Shown piece after piece: positions 1 to 8,952 of a DNA stretch of 64,000 bases (position 1 is its first letter; each line of letters starts with the position of its first letter). The position numbers and the translations under genes were made by a program. Source of the stretch: Stenotrophomonas maltophilia (lineage in GTDB: Bacteria; Pseudomonadota; Gammaproteobacteria; Xanthomonadales; Xanthomonadaceae); contig NZ_CP029773.1 in the NCBI RefSeq assembly GCF_003205835.1, forward strand, positions 186,001 through 250,000, written 5' to 3'. The notes beneath the pieces are model-generated. The model was not told the origin of the DNA. It saw only the letters and a list, made by a program, of their open reading frames with translations, and did not search any database.

Positions 1-590
1 TTGCTCACACCCACCGACGAACCCTGGTTGGCCGGCTTCACGAACAGCGGCAGGCCGAGCTGCGCGATCACCGCATCGACATCGACGTCAGCGGCCTGGT
101 GACGCCTGATGCACAGCCACGGCGCAACCTTCAGCCCGGCGTCACGCAGCAGGCGCTTGGTCACGTCCTTGTCCATCGCCACCGCCGAGCCCAGCACCGG
201 CGAACCGACGAAGGGCAGGTTGGCCATGCGCAGCAGGCCCTGCAGCGCACCGTCCTCGCCCAGCGGCCCGTGCACGATCGGCAGCACCACATCGATCTGG
301 CCCAGCGCGCTGGCCGCATCGGAGGGCTGCAGCTGCGCCTGTTCCACACCCGGGCGCACCGCCAGCGACGTACCGGACCGATGCAGCGCGATGCGCGACG
401 GATCATCGGCATTGATCAGGAAGGTATCCGGCTGGCTCAGATGCCACTGGCCCTGCTTGTCGATACCGACCAGCACCGGCTCGAAGCGCTCGCGATCGAG
501 CGCATCGAGGATGTTCTTCGCCGACTGCAGCGAAACTTCGTGCTCGGAGGACTTGCCCCCGAAGATGATGCCGACCCGGGTCCGTGCCAT
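1..590 (-). CDS. ddl: D-alanine--D-alanine ligase, partial (C-terminus beyond window)
   Basis: This ATP-grasp ligase joins two D-alanines for cytoplasmic peptidoglycan precursor synthesis. The reverse strand reads from an ATG at 590 as [20 protein letters not shown], the typical N-terminus of the family (GGxSxEHxVS). The stretch [18 protein letters not shown] and the ATP-grasp start ([16 protein letters not shown]) follow. About 196 codons are present; the catalytic C-terminal half lies left of base 1. It points away from ubiJ, with about 420 bp of repeat-rich DNA between. The presence of an extra N-terminal spacer before the ATP-grasp suggests the DdlA type, but A and B forms cannot be told apart with certainty from this half. 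Confidence 0.93.
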   Translation of the reverse strand, partial: MARTRVGIIFGGKSSEHEVSLQSAKNILDALDRERFEPVLVGIDKQGQWHLSQPDTFLINADDPSRIALHRSGTSLAVRPGVEQAQLQPSDAASALGQIDVVLPIVHGPLGEDGALQGLLRMANLPFVGSPVLGSAVAMDKDVTKRLLRDAGLKVAPWLCIRRHQAADVDVDAVIAQLGLPLFVKPANQGSSVGVS

Positions 591-723
591 GGTGTTGCGA
601 TGTCCTGTGCGTTGCGTGGCCTCATAGCATGAACCTTCATCGGCCCTCCGCGTGAGGCACAGATGAACCAGAAATCCATCCACGCATGGCGTGGATCTAG
701 CGTCCTCCATGGCCCATCAATAG

Positions 724-762
724 GGGGTCAGAGCCCGTTGCGCAGCAACGGGATCCGACCCC
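724..762. repeat. GGGGTC...GACCCC palindrome, copy 1
   Basis: The arms are GGGGTCAGAG and ATCCGACCCC around an inner stem CCCGTTGC/GCAACGGG with a 3-base loop. It belongs to a family with at least seven further copies in this window, near 31.6, 33.9 (two), 50.4 (two) and 63.7 kb (two). Confidence 0.85.
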
Positions 763-795
763 GGATAGCCTGACAGATCGCAGGAACCTGTCGAA

Positions 796-897
796 GGCGG
801 GATGGGTCCGGTGGCGGGGGTGTCCGCGGCATGGATGCCGCGGTCAAGCCCCCATGGATGGGTTTACGGCGTCCCCCGCCACCGGACCCACCCCGCC
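796..897. repeat. Long imperfect dyad repeat, copy 1
   Basis: About 100 bp that can fold into one long hairpin: the left arm begins GGCGGGATGGGTCCGGTGGC and the right arm is its near complement ending GGACCCACCCCGCC. A smaller internal hairpin (CGCGGCATGGATGCCGCG) sits in the middle. A diverged copy with the same flanks (CTGTCGAAG before, CCACGGAATGCC after) lies at 56308-56414. Confidence 0.85.
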
Positions 898-1013
898 AAC
901 CCACGGAATGCCCGCTGTTGCTGTTGCTTCGGCTGTTGCCGTTGCCGTTGCCTCTGCGGGTGCCGGGTGGCAGCCCGGCCCAAGCCCACCACCCACGCAG
1001 GTAGAATGCGCAC

Positions 1014-1649
1014 ATGGCTCTCTCCCTGCTCAAGTCCCTCAAGCCGGTCGCTGGCCGCGCCCTGCAGATCGCCCTGAACCGCGCGCTGGCGCTGGATCCG
1101 GATACCCGCCATGCACTGGCCAGCCTCGACGGCCGGCACATCGATCTGACCCTGGAAGCGCCCTTGCTGGCGATGCGCATCAGCGTCGATGGCGACCAGC
1201 TGCGGGTCGGCCCCGTGGACGCACAGGAAGCCGATCTGGCCGTGCGCAGCAGCCTGGCCGGCGTGCTCGCGCAGCTGCCGCTGCTGGCCAACGCACGGCG
1301 TGCCGACAACAACGGCAAGGGTCGCGTGCGCGTGGCCGGCGACGCCGAACTGGCGCGTCGCCTGCAGCAGCTGGCCAAGGGCTTTGACCCGGACTGGCAG
1401 CAGCCGTTCGTCAGCGTGTTCGGCGACGTGCTGGGCGTACAGGTGGCCAACACCCTGCGCAGCGCCCTGCAGCATGCGCGCCAGGGCGCGATCGACCTGG
1501 CCCACAGCGCCGCCGAGTTCATCACCGAGGAATCGCGCGACGTGGTACCGCGCGCTGAACTGGATGCCTTCCACGACGATGTGGACGTGCTGCGCGATGA
1601 CGTCGAACGTCTCGGTGCACGCGTGCAGCGCCTGCGGGGTGCCGCATGA
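1014..1649 (+). CDS. ubiJ: UbiJ, ubiquinone biosynthesis accessory factor (SCP2 domain)
   Basis: UbiJ binds ubiquinone intermediates through an SCP2 lipid-binding fold and helps organise the Ubi enzyme complex. The 211-residue product has the family layout: an SCP2-like domain (about residues 15-115) and a C-terminal helical, coiled-coil-like tail rich in Asp/Arg/Leu ([19 protein letters not shown]). The strongest evidence is context. Its stop overlaps the ATG of ubiB by 4 bp (ATGA at 1646-1649), the usual ubiJ-ubiB arrangement, implying translational coupling. The SCP2 domain is diverged, as is normal for UbiJ. Confidence 0.9.
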   Translation: MALSLLKSLKPVAGRALQIALNRALALDPDTRHALASLDGRHIDLTLEAPLLAMRISVDGDQLRVGPVDAQEADLAVRSSLAGVLAQLPLLANARRADNNGKGRVRVAGDAELARRLQQLAKGFDPDWQQPFVSVFGDVLGVQVANTLRSALQHARQGAIDLAHSAAEFITEESRDVVPRAELDAFHDDVDVLRDDVERLGARVQRLRGAA

Positions 1650-3301
1650 AGGCCGTGCTGCGCGCCAGCCGCATCGGCCGGGTGATCCTGCGCTACCGCC
1701 TCGACGACCTGCTGCAGGGCACCCCGGCCGAGCGCTGGTTGCGCCTGGCCAAGCCGTTCGTGCCGCGCGCCTCGGCCGACATCGCCGCACAGTCGCGCGG
1801 TGCGCGCCTGCGCCTGGCGCTGCAGGATCTGGGCCCGATCTTCGTCAAGTTCGGCCAGATCCTGTCCACCCGCCGCGACCTGGTGCCGCCGGACGTGGCC
1901 AATGAACTGACCCTGCTGCAGGACCGGGTCAAGCCGTTCGATGGCGAGACCGCACGCCGCATCGTCGAGGAAGCGCTGGGCCTGCCGGTCAGCGAGGCCT
2001 TCGCCAGCTTCGATACCGAACCGCTGGCCTCGGCCTCGATCGCGCAGGTGCACGCAGCGACGCTGGCCGATGGCCGGCAGGTGGTGGTCAAGGTGCTGCG
2101 CCCGGGCATCGAGAAGCAGATCGACGCCGATATCGCGTTGCTCAACTCGCTCGCCGCCCTGGTCGAGCGCACCCATCCGCGCGCTGACAAGATCCGCCCG
2201 CGCGAAGTGGTGGCCGAAGTCGAGAACACCCTGGCTGCCGAGCTGGACCTGCAGCGCGAAGGCGCCAATGCCAGCGTGCTGCGCCGCTTCTGGGAAAACA
2301 GCGACGATCTGTACGTGCCGGAAGTGATCTGGAGCCACACCGCAGAGCGCGCGCTGACCCTGGAGCGTGTGTGGGGCATCCCGTCCGATGACATCGCCGC
2401 ACTGGACAAGGCCGGCATCGACCGCAAGGCGCTGGCCGCCAAGGGCGTGCGGGTGTTCTACACCCAGGTGTTCCGCGACAACTTCTTCCATGCCGACGCG
2501 CACGCCGGCAACATCTGGGTCGACACCGATCCAGCGCGCCGGGCCAACCCGCGTTTCATCGCGCTGGACTTCGGCATCATGGGCCAGCTCTCGCAGGAAG
2601 ATCAGTACTACCTGGCCGAGAACTTCATGGCCATCTTCAACCGCGATTACCGCCGCATCGCCGAACTGCACGTGCAGGCGCGCTGGATGCCGGACAACGT
2701 GCGCATCGATGACCTCGAGGCCGCCGTGCGTTCGGTGTGCGAGCCGTACTTCACCCGGCCGTTGTCGCAGATCTCGCTGGCCGAAGTGCTGATGAAGCTG
2801 TTCCGCGTGGCCCAGCGTTACCAGCTGACCCTGCAGCCGCAGCTGATCCTGCTGCAGAAGACCCTGCTGAACATCGAAGGCGTCGGCCGCCAGCTCGACC
2901 CGCAGATCGACATCTGGGCGGTGGCCAAGCCGGTGTTGGCAAAGATCCTGCGCGAACGTTACAGCCCGCGCCGGGTGGTACGCGAGATCGGCAAGCGCCT
3001 GCCGGAAATCATGACCCATGCACCGGACATGCCGCGCCTGGTGCACGCCTGGCTGACCCAGCAGGTGGAAGGCCGCCACGAACTGTCGATGCGTTCGCGC
3101 GACCTGGCCGCACTGGATGCCAGCGTGCAGCGCCTGCAGAAGCATGCGGTCGGCGCGATCACCGGCGTCGGCCTGCTGGCCATCGCTGCACTGATGTATG
3201 TGCTGCAGCCGCCGGGCTGGTACTGGGGCGACGTGCCGGCGTGGAGCTGGCTGTCCGGTGCGGTCGGCGCAGTGGCGCTGCTGCGCGCGTGGTGGAAGTA
3301 G
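1646..3301 (+). CDS. ubiB: UbiB, ABC1/ADCK atypical kinase for ubiquinone biosynthesis
   Basis: UbiB is a membrane-anchored protein-kinase-like ATPase that supports ubiquinone synthesis, probably by extracting lipid intermediates for the Ubi complex. The 551-residue product has the family motifs: KFGQ ([16 protein letters not shown], about residue 70), the Ala-rich loop followed by the ATP lysine (ASIAQVHAA...VVVKVLRPG), the catalytic-loop equivalent ([13 protein letters not shown]) and the metal-binding DFG ([11 protein letters not shown]). Two hydrophobic C-terminal segments (about 500-550) anchor it in the inner membrane. Length is normal for bacterial UbiB. It is co-translated with ubiJ. 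Confidence 0.96.
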   Translation: MKAVLRASRIGRVILRYRLDDLLQGTPAERWLRLAKPFVPRASADIAAQSRGARLRLALQDLGPIFVKFGQILSTRRDLVPPDVANELTLLQDRVKPFDGETARRIVEEALGLPVSEAFASFDTEPLASASIAQVHAATLADGRQVVVKVLRPGIEKQIDADIALLNSLAALVERTHPRADKIRPREVVAEVENTLAAELDLQREGANASVLRRFWENSDDLYVPEVIWSHTAERALTLERVWGIPSDDIAALDKAGIDRKALAAKGVRVFYTQVFRDNFFHADAHAGNIWVDTDPARRANPRFIALDFGIMGQLSQEDQYYLAENFMAIFNRDYRRIAELHVQARWMPDNVRIDDLEAAVRSVCEPYFTRPLSQISLAEVLMKLFRVAQRYQLTLQPQLILLQKTLLNIEGVGRQLDPQIDIWAVAKPVLAKILRERYSPRRVVREIGKRLPEIMTHAPDMPRLVHAWLTQQVEGRHELSMRSRDLAALDASVQRLQKHAVGAITGVGLLAIAALMYVLQPPGWYWGDVPAWSWLSGAVGAVALLRAWWK

Positions 3302-3306
3302 GCCCC

Positions 3307-3885
3307 ATGCTGCAGGCACTCAAGGACGAACTGGTCCGCTTCGGCGCCCACAACGACGCACGCGAAAGCGAGCGCGGCCGACGAATGCTCAACATCACGC
3401 CGGAGACCGGTGAATTCCTGTTGGTGCTGGTGCGCTTCGGCAACACTCGCCGGGTGCTGGAAATCGGTACGTCCAACGGCTATTCCACGTTATGGCTGGC
3501 CGAGGCCGCCGCCGCCATCGACGGCCACGTGACCACGCTGGAGTACGCCGAGGACAAGGTGGCGATGGCACGTGACACCTTCGCGCGCAGTGGCCTGGCC
3601 GATCGCATCACGCTGGTCCACGACGATGCCGGGCAGTGGCTGGCACAGGCCGCCGATGCCAGCATTGACCTGCTGTTCCTCGATTCGGACCGCGGGCAGT
3701 ACGCCGGCTGGTGGCCACAGCTGCGCCGCGTGCTGCGCCCGGGTGGCCTGCTGGTGGTGGACAACGCCACCTCACATGCGGAAGAGATGCAGCCGCTGCG
3801 CGTGCTGCTGGACGCTGATCCGGACTTCAGCACCAGCCTGGTGCCGGTGGGCAATGGCGAGCTGCTGGCCGTGCGCAACGCCTGA
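3307..3885 (+). CDS. Class I SAM-dependent O-methyltransferase
   Basis: This 192-residue protein has a Rossmann methyltransferase core. Motif I is VLEIGTSNGYSTLWLA (about 47-62), the acidic end of strand 2 is TLEYAEDKV, and the post-II region is DLLFLDSDRGQYAGWW, followed by LRPGGLLVVDN. This layout matches the O-methyltransferase 3 (CCoAOMT-like) family; substrate is unknown. The ATG at 3307 begins 5 bp after the ubiB stop, so it is probably co-transcribed with ubiJ-ubiB. A longer reading in the same frame runs back into ubiB and is not real. A role in quinone metabolism is tempting from position but is inference only. Confidence 0.85.
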   Translation: MLQALKDELVRFGAHNDARESERGRRMLNITPETGEFLLVLVRFGNTRRVLEIGTSNGYSTLWLAEAAAAIDGHVTTLEYAEDKVAMARDTFARSGLADRITLVHDDAGQWLAQAADASIDLLFLDSDRGQYAGWWPQLRRVLRPGGLLVVDNATSHAEEMQPLRVLLDADPDFSTSLVPVGNGELLAVRNA

Positions 3886-3911
3886 CTGCCGCGTTGCCCG
3901 CGTCTGATCCG

Positions 3912-3984
3912 GTAGTGCCGGCCGCTGGCCGGCAACCGCAGCCATCCGACTGCCCGGAGGCAGCCGGCCAGCGGCCGGCTCTAC
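3912..3984. repeat. SMAG-like GTAG palindrome pair
   Basis: A GTAGTGCCGGCCGCTGGCC arm and an inverted GGCCAGCGGCCGGCTCTAC arm are separated by a short spacer. It is one of the SMAG-type dimers typical of Stenotrophomonas intergenic DNA. Confidence 0.9.
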
Positions 3985-3992
3985 CCCATTCA

Positions 3993-4760
3993 ATGCCCAG
4001 CCCCGATAATCCTGCCGTGAGCACCGAACCCGATACCCTCGCCGCGGTCGAGACCGACACCGCGCCCCTGCAGCTGCTGCACCTGGATGAACGCCTGGCC
4101 GTGGTCAACAAGCCTGCCGGGCTGATGGTCCACGACAGCAAGCTGGCCCGTGGCGAAGACGACTTCCTGGCCGACCGCCTGCGCGAGCAGCTGGGCCGCC
4201 CGATCTTCCTCGTGCATCGCCTGGACCGGGCCACCAGTGGCTGCCTGCTGCTGGCCTTCGACCGCGATACCGCCAGCGCGCTGGGCAAGGCGCTGATGGG
4301 CGGCGAAGTGCTGAAGGACTACCTGACGGTCTGCCGGGGCTGGCCGGCCGAGCTCGCCTGGCAGGTCGATCATGATCTGGACGGCGGCCCGGGCAAGCCG
4401 GTGAAAAAGCCGGCGATCACCGACTTCCAGCGCCTGGCCATCGGCGAGCTGTCGGTGCCGGTGGGTGAATTCACCAGCTCGCGCTACGCATTGCTGCGCT
4501 GCCAGCCGCAGACCGGGCGCTTCCGGCAGATCCGCCGGCATCTCAAGCATCTCTCGCATCACATGATCGGCGACACCAGCCACGGCGATGGTCGCCACAA
4601 CCGCATCTTCCGCATGCAGGGCGTGCACCGCATGCTGCTGCACGCCGAGCGCCTGCGATTCCCGCATCCGGAGGGCGGCACCGTGGACGTGCGCGCGCCG
4701 CTGGACCGTGAGTTCCAGAAGGCACTGGACCTGTTCGGCTGGCAGGTGGATACCGTTTGA
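3993..4760 (+). CDS. truC: tRNA pseudouridine(65) synthase, RluA family
   Basis: TruC isomerises U65 in a subset of tRNAs. The 255-residue product has the RluA-family catalytic motif HRLDRATSG (Asp as nucleophile) and the TruC-like C-terminal signature GRFRQIRRHLKHLSHHMIGD followed by THGDGRHNR (written with S for T: TSHGDGRHNR). Length is close to that of E. coli TruC. The ATG at 3993 is chosen because an upstream in-frame start would read the preceding SMAG repeat as protein. It is flanked on both sides by SMAG pairs, so it is probably a separate transcript. Another RluA-type specificity cannot be fully excluded. Confidence 0.87.
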   Translation: MPSPDNPAVSTEPDTLAAVETDTAPLQLLHLDERLAVVNKPAGLMVHDSKLARGEDDFLADRLREQLGRPIFLVHRLDRATSGCLLLAFDRDTASALGKALMGGEVLKDYLTVCRGWPAELAWQVDHDLDGGPGKPVKKPAITDFQRLAIGELSVPVGEFTSSRYALLRCQPQTGRFRQIRRHLKHLSHHMIGDTSHGDGRHNRIFRMQGVHRMLLHAERLRFPHPEGGTVDVRAPLDREFQKALDLFGWQVDTV

Positions 4761-4762
4761 CG

Positions 4763-4834
4763 GTCGTGCCGGCCGCTGGCCGGCAGCTACGCGATTCAAG
4801 ATGTACTGGGGAACCGGCCAGCGGCCGGCACTAC
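4763..4834. repeat. SMAG-like palindrome pair (GTCG variant)
   Basis: The left arm starts GTCGTGCCGGCCGCTGGCC and the right arm ends GGCCAGCGGCCGGCACTAC. It fills the gap between the convergent truC and DUF2059 genes and may act as a bidirectional transcript end. Confidence 0.88.
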
Positions 4835-4835
4835 C

Positions 4836-5363
4836 TCATTTCTTTTCCGGCTCGTTGACGATCGCTTCCAGATCCTTCTGCAGGTCCGCGAACAGCGGCT
4901 GCATGCGCGCCTGGATCGCTACCATCACGTTCTGCATCAGCGCCGGGGTCTTGTCCAGCAGGCTCTGGCCGGCCGCGCTCTCGTAGAACTCGGCCATCGC
5001 CAGCACGTCTTCCTTGCTGAAGGTCTTCTTGTACAGGTCCACGTACATCGGCCGCAGCTGCTGCCAGGACAGGGCCTGGCGCAGGGTCTGGCTGGTCCGC
5101 GCCTGGATCCGCTTCAGCTGCTCCTGCTGCTGGGCGTTGAGCTGGCGCTGCGCGGCCACCTGCTGGAACTGCTGCTGCTGCATCGCCTCGATCTGCGGCA
5201 GCATGGTGTCGATCATGCTCTGCGCGCGCGAGGCGGACAGCAGGCGGTTGATGTCGCCATCGGTCGGCGGCGCAGCCAGGGCCGGGACGCTGGCCACGGC
5301 CAGCGCCAGCAGCAGGGCGGCGCGGCGCAGCAGGGACGGCAGGGCGGGTGCGGTGCGGGTCAT
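4836..5363 (-). CDS. DUF2059 domain-containing periplasmic protein
   Basis: A 175-residue exported protein of unknown function. The N-terminus (MTRTAPALPSLLRRAALLLA, then a hydrophobic stretch ending ALAAP) is a Sec signal peptide. The mature part is helical and Gln-rich (MQQQQFQQVAAQRQLNAQQQ). The C-terminal half contains the DUF2059 pattern around YVDLYKKTFSKEDVLAMAEF and FYESAAGQSLLDKTPALM. The start at 5363 places the signal peptide at the N-terminus; a longer reading to 5465 is out of keeping with export. It faces arfB divergently. Confidence 0.85.
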   Translation of the reverse strand: MTRTAPALPSLLRRAALLLALAVASVPALAAPPTDGDINRLLSASRAQSMIDTMLPQIEAMQQQQFQQVAAQRQLNAQQQEQLKRIQARTSQTLRQALSWQQLRPMYVDLYKKTFSKEDVLAMAEFYESAAGQSLLDKTPALMQNVMVAIQARMQPLFADLQKDLEAIVNEPEKK

Positions 5364-5496
5364 GCGGGCTTCCTGCGGTACATGGGACGGCCAGCATACC
5401 CGCAGCCAAGGCGAAGGCGGCGTGTTCGGTACCTGATCGGCGGCATACGGGGCGCGATGCCGCACTCCGGTGCGTGGCTGCCGCTACAATGCGCGG

Positions 5497-5928
5497 ATGG
5501 GCAGTGGACCGGTCACCATCAGCGCGCAGCTTGAAATCCCCGACGGCGAGATCGTCGAGCGGTTCGTGCGTGCCAGTGGCGCCGGTGGCCAGAACGTCAA
5601 CAAGGTCTCCACCGCGGTGGAACTGCGTTTCGACGTGGCCAACTCGCCCTCGTTGCCCGAACCGTTGCGCACCCGCCTGCTGGCGCGGCGTGACCGGCGC
5701 ATGACCGGCGAAGGCGTGCTGGTCATCGATGCGCAACGATTCCGGACCCAGGATCGCAATCGCGAGGATGCGCGCGATCGGCTGGCGGCCTTCATCCAGG
5801 CCGGGTTGAGCGTGCCCAAGCCGCGCAAGGCCACCAAGCCGACCCTCGGGTCGAAACTGCGTCGTCTGGACGCCAAACGCGGGCGCGCGCAGATCAAGCG
5901 CGGGCGCTCATCACGTGACTGGGAGTGA
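5497..5928 (+). CDS. arfB: ArfB (YaeJ) alternative ribosome-rescue peptidyl-tRNA hydrolase
   Basis: ArfB enters stalled ribosomes lacking a stop codon and hydrolyses the peptidyl-tRNA. The 143-residue product carries the catalytic GGQ loop (ASGAGGQNVNKVST, GGQ at residues 30-32) of class I release factors. It lacks the codon-recognition domain and ends in a basic Lys/Arg tail (PKPRKATKPTLGSKLRRLDA onward) that sits in the empty mRNA channel. Length matches E. coli ArfB (140). ATG 5497 is preferred over an in-frame GTG at 5470. The next gene starts 4 bp after the stop. Confidence 0.94.
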   Translation: MGSGPVTISAQLEIPDGEIVERFVRASGAGGQNVNKVSTAVELRFDVANSPSLPEPLRTRLLARRDRRMTGEGVLVIDAQRFRTQDRNREDARDRLAAFIQAGLSVPKPRKATKPTLGSKLRRLDAKRGRAQIKRGRSSRDWE

Positions 5929-5932
5929 TTGC

Positions 5933-6535
5933 TTGAACAACCCGACTTCGTTGCTGCCGGCCGTGCCGCCGCAGATGCCGCAGGTCAAACCCAACGCCTT
6001 CCTGCGCTGGCTGGCGCGCTGCACCCTGCGCATGGGCGGCTGGAAGGTGACCGGTACCCTGCCTGACATCCCCAGGCTGGTCTTCATCATCGCCCCGCAT
6101 TCGTCCAACTGGGACGGCCTGTGGGGCATGGCCGCGAAGATCGCGCTGGGCATGAAGGTGAAGGTGCTGGGCAAGGCATCGCTGTTCTGGTGGCCGCTCG
6201 GCCCGCTGCTGCACAAGCTGGGCGTGATCCCGCTCGATCGCAGCTCGCCGCAGGGCACGGTGGGCCAGGCGGTGGACCTGCTGCGCAACAACGAGAAGAT
6301 GTGGTTCGCCATCACGCCCGAGGGCACCCGCAAGGCCGTGAAGGACTGGAAGGCCGGCTTCCTGAAGATCGCGCGGATGGCCGACGTGCCGATCCTGGCC
6401 GCGTATTTCCACTACCCGGAAAAGACCATCGGCATCGGCCCGCTGTTCACGCCGACCGGCGATGACGCCGCCGACATGGCCGCCATCCGCGAGTTCTACC
6501 GGCCCTGGATCGGCAAGACCCGCGGTACGGTCTGA
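5933..6535 (+). CDS. PlsC-like 1-acyl-glycerol-3-phosphate acyltransferase family protein
   Basis: A 200-residue acyltransferase of the LPLAT superfamily. The catalytic HX4D motif is visible as APHSSNWDGLWG (about residue 55), and the glycerol-phosphate-binding motif as ITPEGTRKAV (about 126). It lies 4 bp after arfB, with a GGGAG sequence (5921-5925) before a TTG start at 5933; an in-frame GTG at 5915 overlaps arfB. Substrate is unknown: short cytosolic members like this one are distinct from the main PlsC and may remodel lysophospholipids or ornithine lipids. Confidence 0.85.
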   Translation: MNNPTSLLPAVPPQMPQVKPNAFLRWLARCTLRMGGWKVTGTLPDIPRLVFIIAPHSSNWDGLWGMAAKIALGMKVKVLGKASLFWWPLGPLLHKLGVIPLDRSSPQGTVGQAVDLLRNNEKMWFAITPEGTRKAVKDWKAGFLKIARMADVPILAAYFHYPEKTIGIGPLFTPTGDDAADMAAIREFYRPWIGKTRGTV

Positions 6536-6646
6536 GCCGGGCGCAGGCCGCCGCATAGACGCCACGTCCGGCACATGCCGGGCGAGCGCGACAGGAGTAG
6601 GGTGGAGGGCTGGTATCCCATACCGTCTGCCCAAGGAGCGTTTTAC

Positions 6647-8803
6647 ATGTCGCGTACCGTAGTCCTGGCCGCCGCCATCAGCCTGGCGCTGGCGGCCTGT
6701 TCCGGCAAGGAGTCCACCCCCGTGTCCGATGCCCAGAAAGCCCCGGCCCAGCAGCCGGCCGAAGCCTCCACCAATCCGCTGCTGAGCGCCAGCACGCTGC
6801 CGTTCCAGGCGCCGCAGTTCGACAAGATCAAGGACAGCGACTACCTGCCGGCCTTCGAAGAAGGCATGCGCCAGCACCTGGCCGACGTGCGCAAGATCGC
6901 TGACAGCAGCGAGCCGGCCACTTTCGACAACACCATCGTGGCGATGGAGCGCAGCGGCGAGACGCTGAATCGCGTGTCGCGCATCTTCTTCGGCCTGGTC
7001 CAGGCCGATACCAACGATGCGCGCCAGAAGATCCAGGAAGAAGTGGCGCCGAAGCTCGCCGCGCACCAGGACGAGATCAACCTCGATCCGAAGCTGTTCG
7101 CGCGCGTGAAGTCGCTGTACGACCAGCGTGACACGCTGGAGCTGGACCCGGTGCAGAAGCGCCTCGTCGAGCACTACTACGACGGTCTGGTGCGCGCCGG
7201 TGCGCAGCTGTCCGACGCCGACAAGGCGACCCTGCGCAAGCTCAACGTGGAAGAGACCACTCTCTCCACCCAGTTCCACACCCGCCTGGTGGCCGCCACC
7301 GCCGCTGCTGCCGTCGTTGTCGATGACAAGGCCAAGCTGGCCGGCCTGGACGAAGATGCGATCAACAACGCTGCGGCTGCCGCCAAGGAACGCAAGCTGG
7401 ATGGCAAGTTCCTGCTGCCGCTGCAGAACACCACCCAGCAGCCGGTGCTCGGCTCGCTGAGCGACCGCGACCAGCGCGCCGCCGTGCTGAAGGCTTCTGA
7501 AACCCGCGCCGAGCGTGGCGATGCCAACGACACCCGGCAGACCGTGCAGCGCCTGGCCCAGCTGCGTGCGCAGAAGGCCAAGCTGCTCGGCTTCGACACC
7601 TTCGCCGACTACCAGCTGGGCGACCAGATGGCCAAGACCCCGGCTGCCGCGCTCAAGCTGCTGACCGACACCGTGCCGGCCGCCACCGCCAAGGCGCGCG
7701 CCGAGGCCGGCGAGATCCAGAAGGTGATCGACGCGCAGAAGGGTGGTTTCCAGGTCGCTGCCTCGGACTGGGACTTCTACGCCGAGCAGGTGCGCAAGGC
7801 CAAGTACGATCTGGACGAGTCGCAGATCAAGCCGTACTTCGAACTGGACAACGTGCTGCAGAACGGCGTCTTCTACGCCGCCACCCAGCTGTACGGCATC
7901 ACCTTCAAGCCGCGTACCGACATTCCGACCTACAACCCGGACATGAAGGTGTACGAAGTGTTCGACAAGGACGGCACCTCGCTGGCCCTGTTCTACACCG
8001 ACTACTTCAAGCGTGACAGCAAGTCCGGCGGCGCCTGGATGGACGTGTTCGTCGAGCAGGACGGCCTGACCGGTGCCAAGCCGGTGGTCTACAACGTCTG
8101 CAACTTCACCAAGCCGGCCGCCGGCCAGCCTGCGCTGATCAGCTTCGACGACGTCACCACCATGTTCCATGAGTTCGGCCACGCACTGCATGGCATGTTC
8201 TCGAACGTGAAGTACCCGTCGATTGCCGGCACCGCCACCTCGCGTGATTTCGTCGAGTTCCCGTCGCAGTTCAACGAGCACTGGGCGCTGGATCCGAAGG
8301 TGTTCGCGAACTACGCCAAGCACTACAAGACCGGCGAGGCGATGCCGCAGGAACTGGTCGACAAGATCCTCAAGGCACGCAGCTTCAACCAGGGTTATGC
8401 GACCACCGAGTACCTGTCGGCCGCACTGCTCGACCTGGCCTGGCACACGCAGAAGGCTGATGCGCCGCTGCAGGATGTCGGCGCCTTTGAAGCCAGCGCG
8501 CTGAAGAAGTTCAAGGTCGACCTGCCGCAGGTGCCGCCGCGTTACCGCACCACCTACTTCGACCACATCTGGGGTGGCGGTTACTCGGCCGGTTACTACG
8601 CTTACTTCTGGGCCGAAGTGCTGGACCATGACGCCTACCAGTGGTTCACCGAACACGGTGGCCTGACCGCGGCCAATGGCCAGGAGTTCCGCGACAAGAT
8701 CCTCTCGCGCGGCAACAGCGTGGAGCTGTCGACCCTGTACCGCGATTTCCGCGGCAAGGACCCGTCGGTGGAACCGCTGCTGAAGTTCCGCGGGCTGAAA
8801 TAA
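6647..8803 (+). CDS. dcp: M3-family zinc peptidase lipoprotein (peptidyl-dipeptidase Dcp-like)
   Basis: A thimet-oligopeptidase-family metallopeptidase that probably removes C-terminal dipeptides from small peptides in the envelope. The 718-residue product starts with a lipoprotein signal (SRTVVLAAAISLALAACSG, Cys at the lipobox LAAC). It contains the M3 zinc site HEFGH at about residues 508-512 (MFHEFGHALHG) and the C-terminal YxxG-rich substrate region (WGGGYSAGYYAYFWAEVLDH). The ATG at 6647 has an AAGGAG sequence upstream; a longer in-frame reading would bury the signal peptide. A strong terminator follows at 8811. Lipid anchoring is seen in xanthomonad Dcp proteins, unlike cytosolic E. 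coli Dcp. Confidence 0.92.
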   Translation: MSRTVVLAAAISLALAACSGKESTPVSDAQKAPAQQPAEASTNPLLSASTLPFQAPQFDKIKDSDYLPAFEEGMRQHLADVRKIADSSEPATFDNTIVAMERSGETLNRVSRIFFGLVQADTNDARQKIQEEVAPKLAAHQDEINLDPKLFARVKSLYDQRDTLELDPVQKRLVEHYYDGLVRAGAQLSDADKATLRKLNVEETTLSTQFHTRLVAATAAAAVVVDDKAKLAGLDEDAINNAAAAAKERKLDGKFLLPLQNTTQQPVLGSLSDRDQRAAVLKASETRAERGDANDTRQTVQRLAQLRAQKAKLLGFDTFADYQLGDQMAKTPAAALKLLTDTVPAATAKARAEAGEIQKVIDAQKGGFQVAASDWDFYAEQVRKAKYDLDESQIKPYFELDNVLQNGVFYAATQLYGITFKPRTDIPTYNPDMKVYEVFDKDGTSLALFYTDYFKRDSKSGGAWMDVFVEQDGLTGAKPVVYNVCNFTKPAAGQPALISFDDVTTMFHEFGHALHGMFSNVKYPSIAGTATSRDFVEFPSQFNEHWALDPKVFANYAKHYKTGEAMPQELVDKILKARSFNQGYATTEYLSAALLDLAWHTQKADAPLQDVGAFEASALKKFKVDLPQVPPRYRTTYFDHIWGGGYSAGYYAYFWAEVLDHDAYQWFTEHGGLTAANGQEFRDKILSRGNSVELSTLYRDFRGKDPSVEPLLKFRGLK

Positions 8804-8810
8804 GAAAGTG

Positions 8811-8839
8811 AAAACGGCGGGGGCAACCCCGCCGTTTTT
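8811..8839 (+). terminator. Rho-independent terminator after dcp
   Basis: A perfect stem AAAACGGCGGGG / CCCCGCCGTTTT with a GCAA loop and trailing T-run begins 7 bp after the dcp stop. Confidence 0.93.
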
Positions 8840-8850
8840 CTTTCTGTGGC

Positions 8851-8941
8851 GTCGAGCCATGCTCGACGTTCTTCTGTAGAGCCGAGCCCATGCTCGGCTG
8901 ATGTTTCCTGGAAAGGCAGCCGAGCATGGGCTCGGCTCTAC
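8851..8941. repeat. Palindromic repeats of the GTAGAGCCGAGC type
   Basis: A small hairpin GTCGAGCCATGCTCGAC (8851-8867) is followed by an inverted pair. GTAGAGCCGAGCCCATGCTC starts at 8876 and its complement ends at 8941 in GGGCTCGGCTCTAC. It is a second subfamily of SMAG-like elements, also present at 36687-36759. Confidence 0.87.
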
Positions 8942-8952
8942 AAAAAACAGCG

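Larger units (their letters stand above)
591..1013. other. Repeat-rich intergenic region between ddl and ubiJ
   Basis: No credible gene is seen here. The 423 bases hold a short palindrome (678-696, ATCCACGC-ATG-GCGTGGAT), a GGGGTC-type palindrome (724-762), a ~100-bp dyad repeat (796-897), and a low-complexity run of GTTGCC/GCTGTTGC units (about 912-955). Promoters for the divergent ddl and ubiJ-ubiB transcripts must lie here but no clear -35/-10 pair was picked out. Confidence 0.7.

Noticed and set aside
854..1387. Small frames over the long dyad repeat and GTTGCC run (0.8-1.0 kb)
   Set aside because: They are low-complexity translations of repeats that overlap ubiJ in another frame.
728..3319. 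Long open frame (863 codons) opposite ubiJ-ubiB
   Set aside because: It is antisense to well-supported genes, has shadow-like composition (His/Gln/Arg rich) and no family motif.
3894..3992. Upstream extension of truC
   Set aside because: The extra residues are a translation of the SMAG repeat, which gives the same PAAGRQP-like peptide next to many genes.
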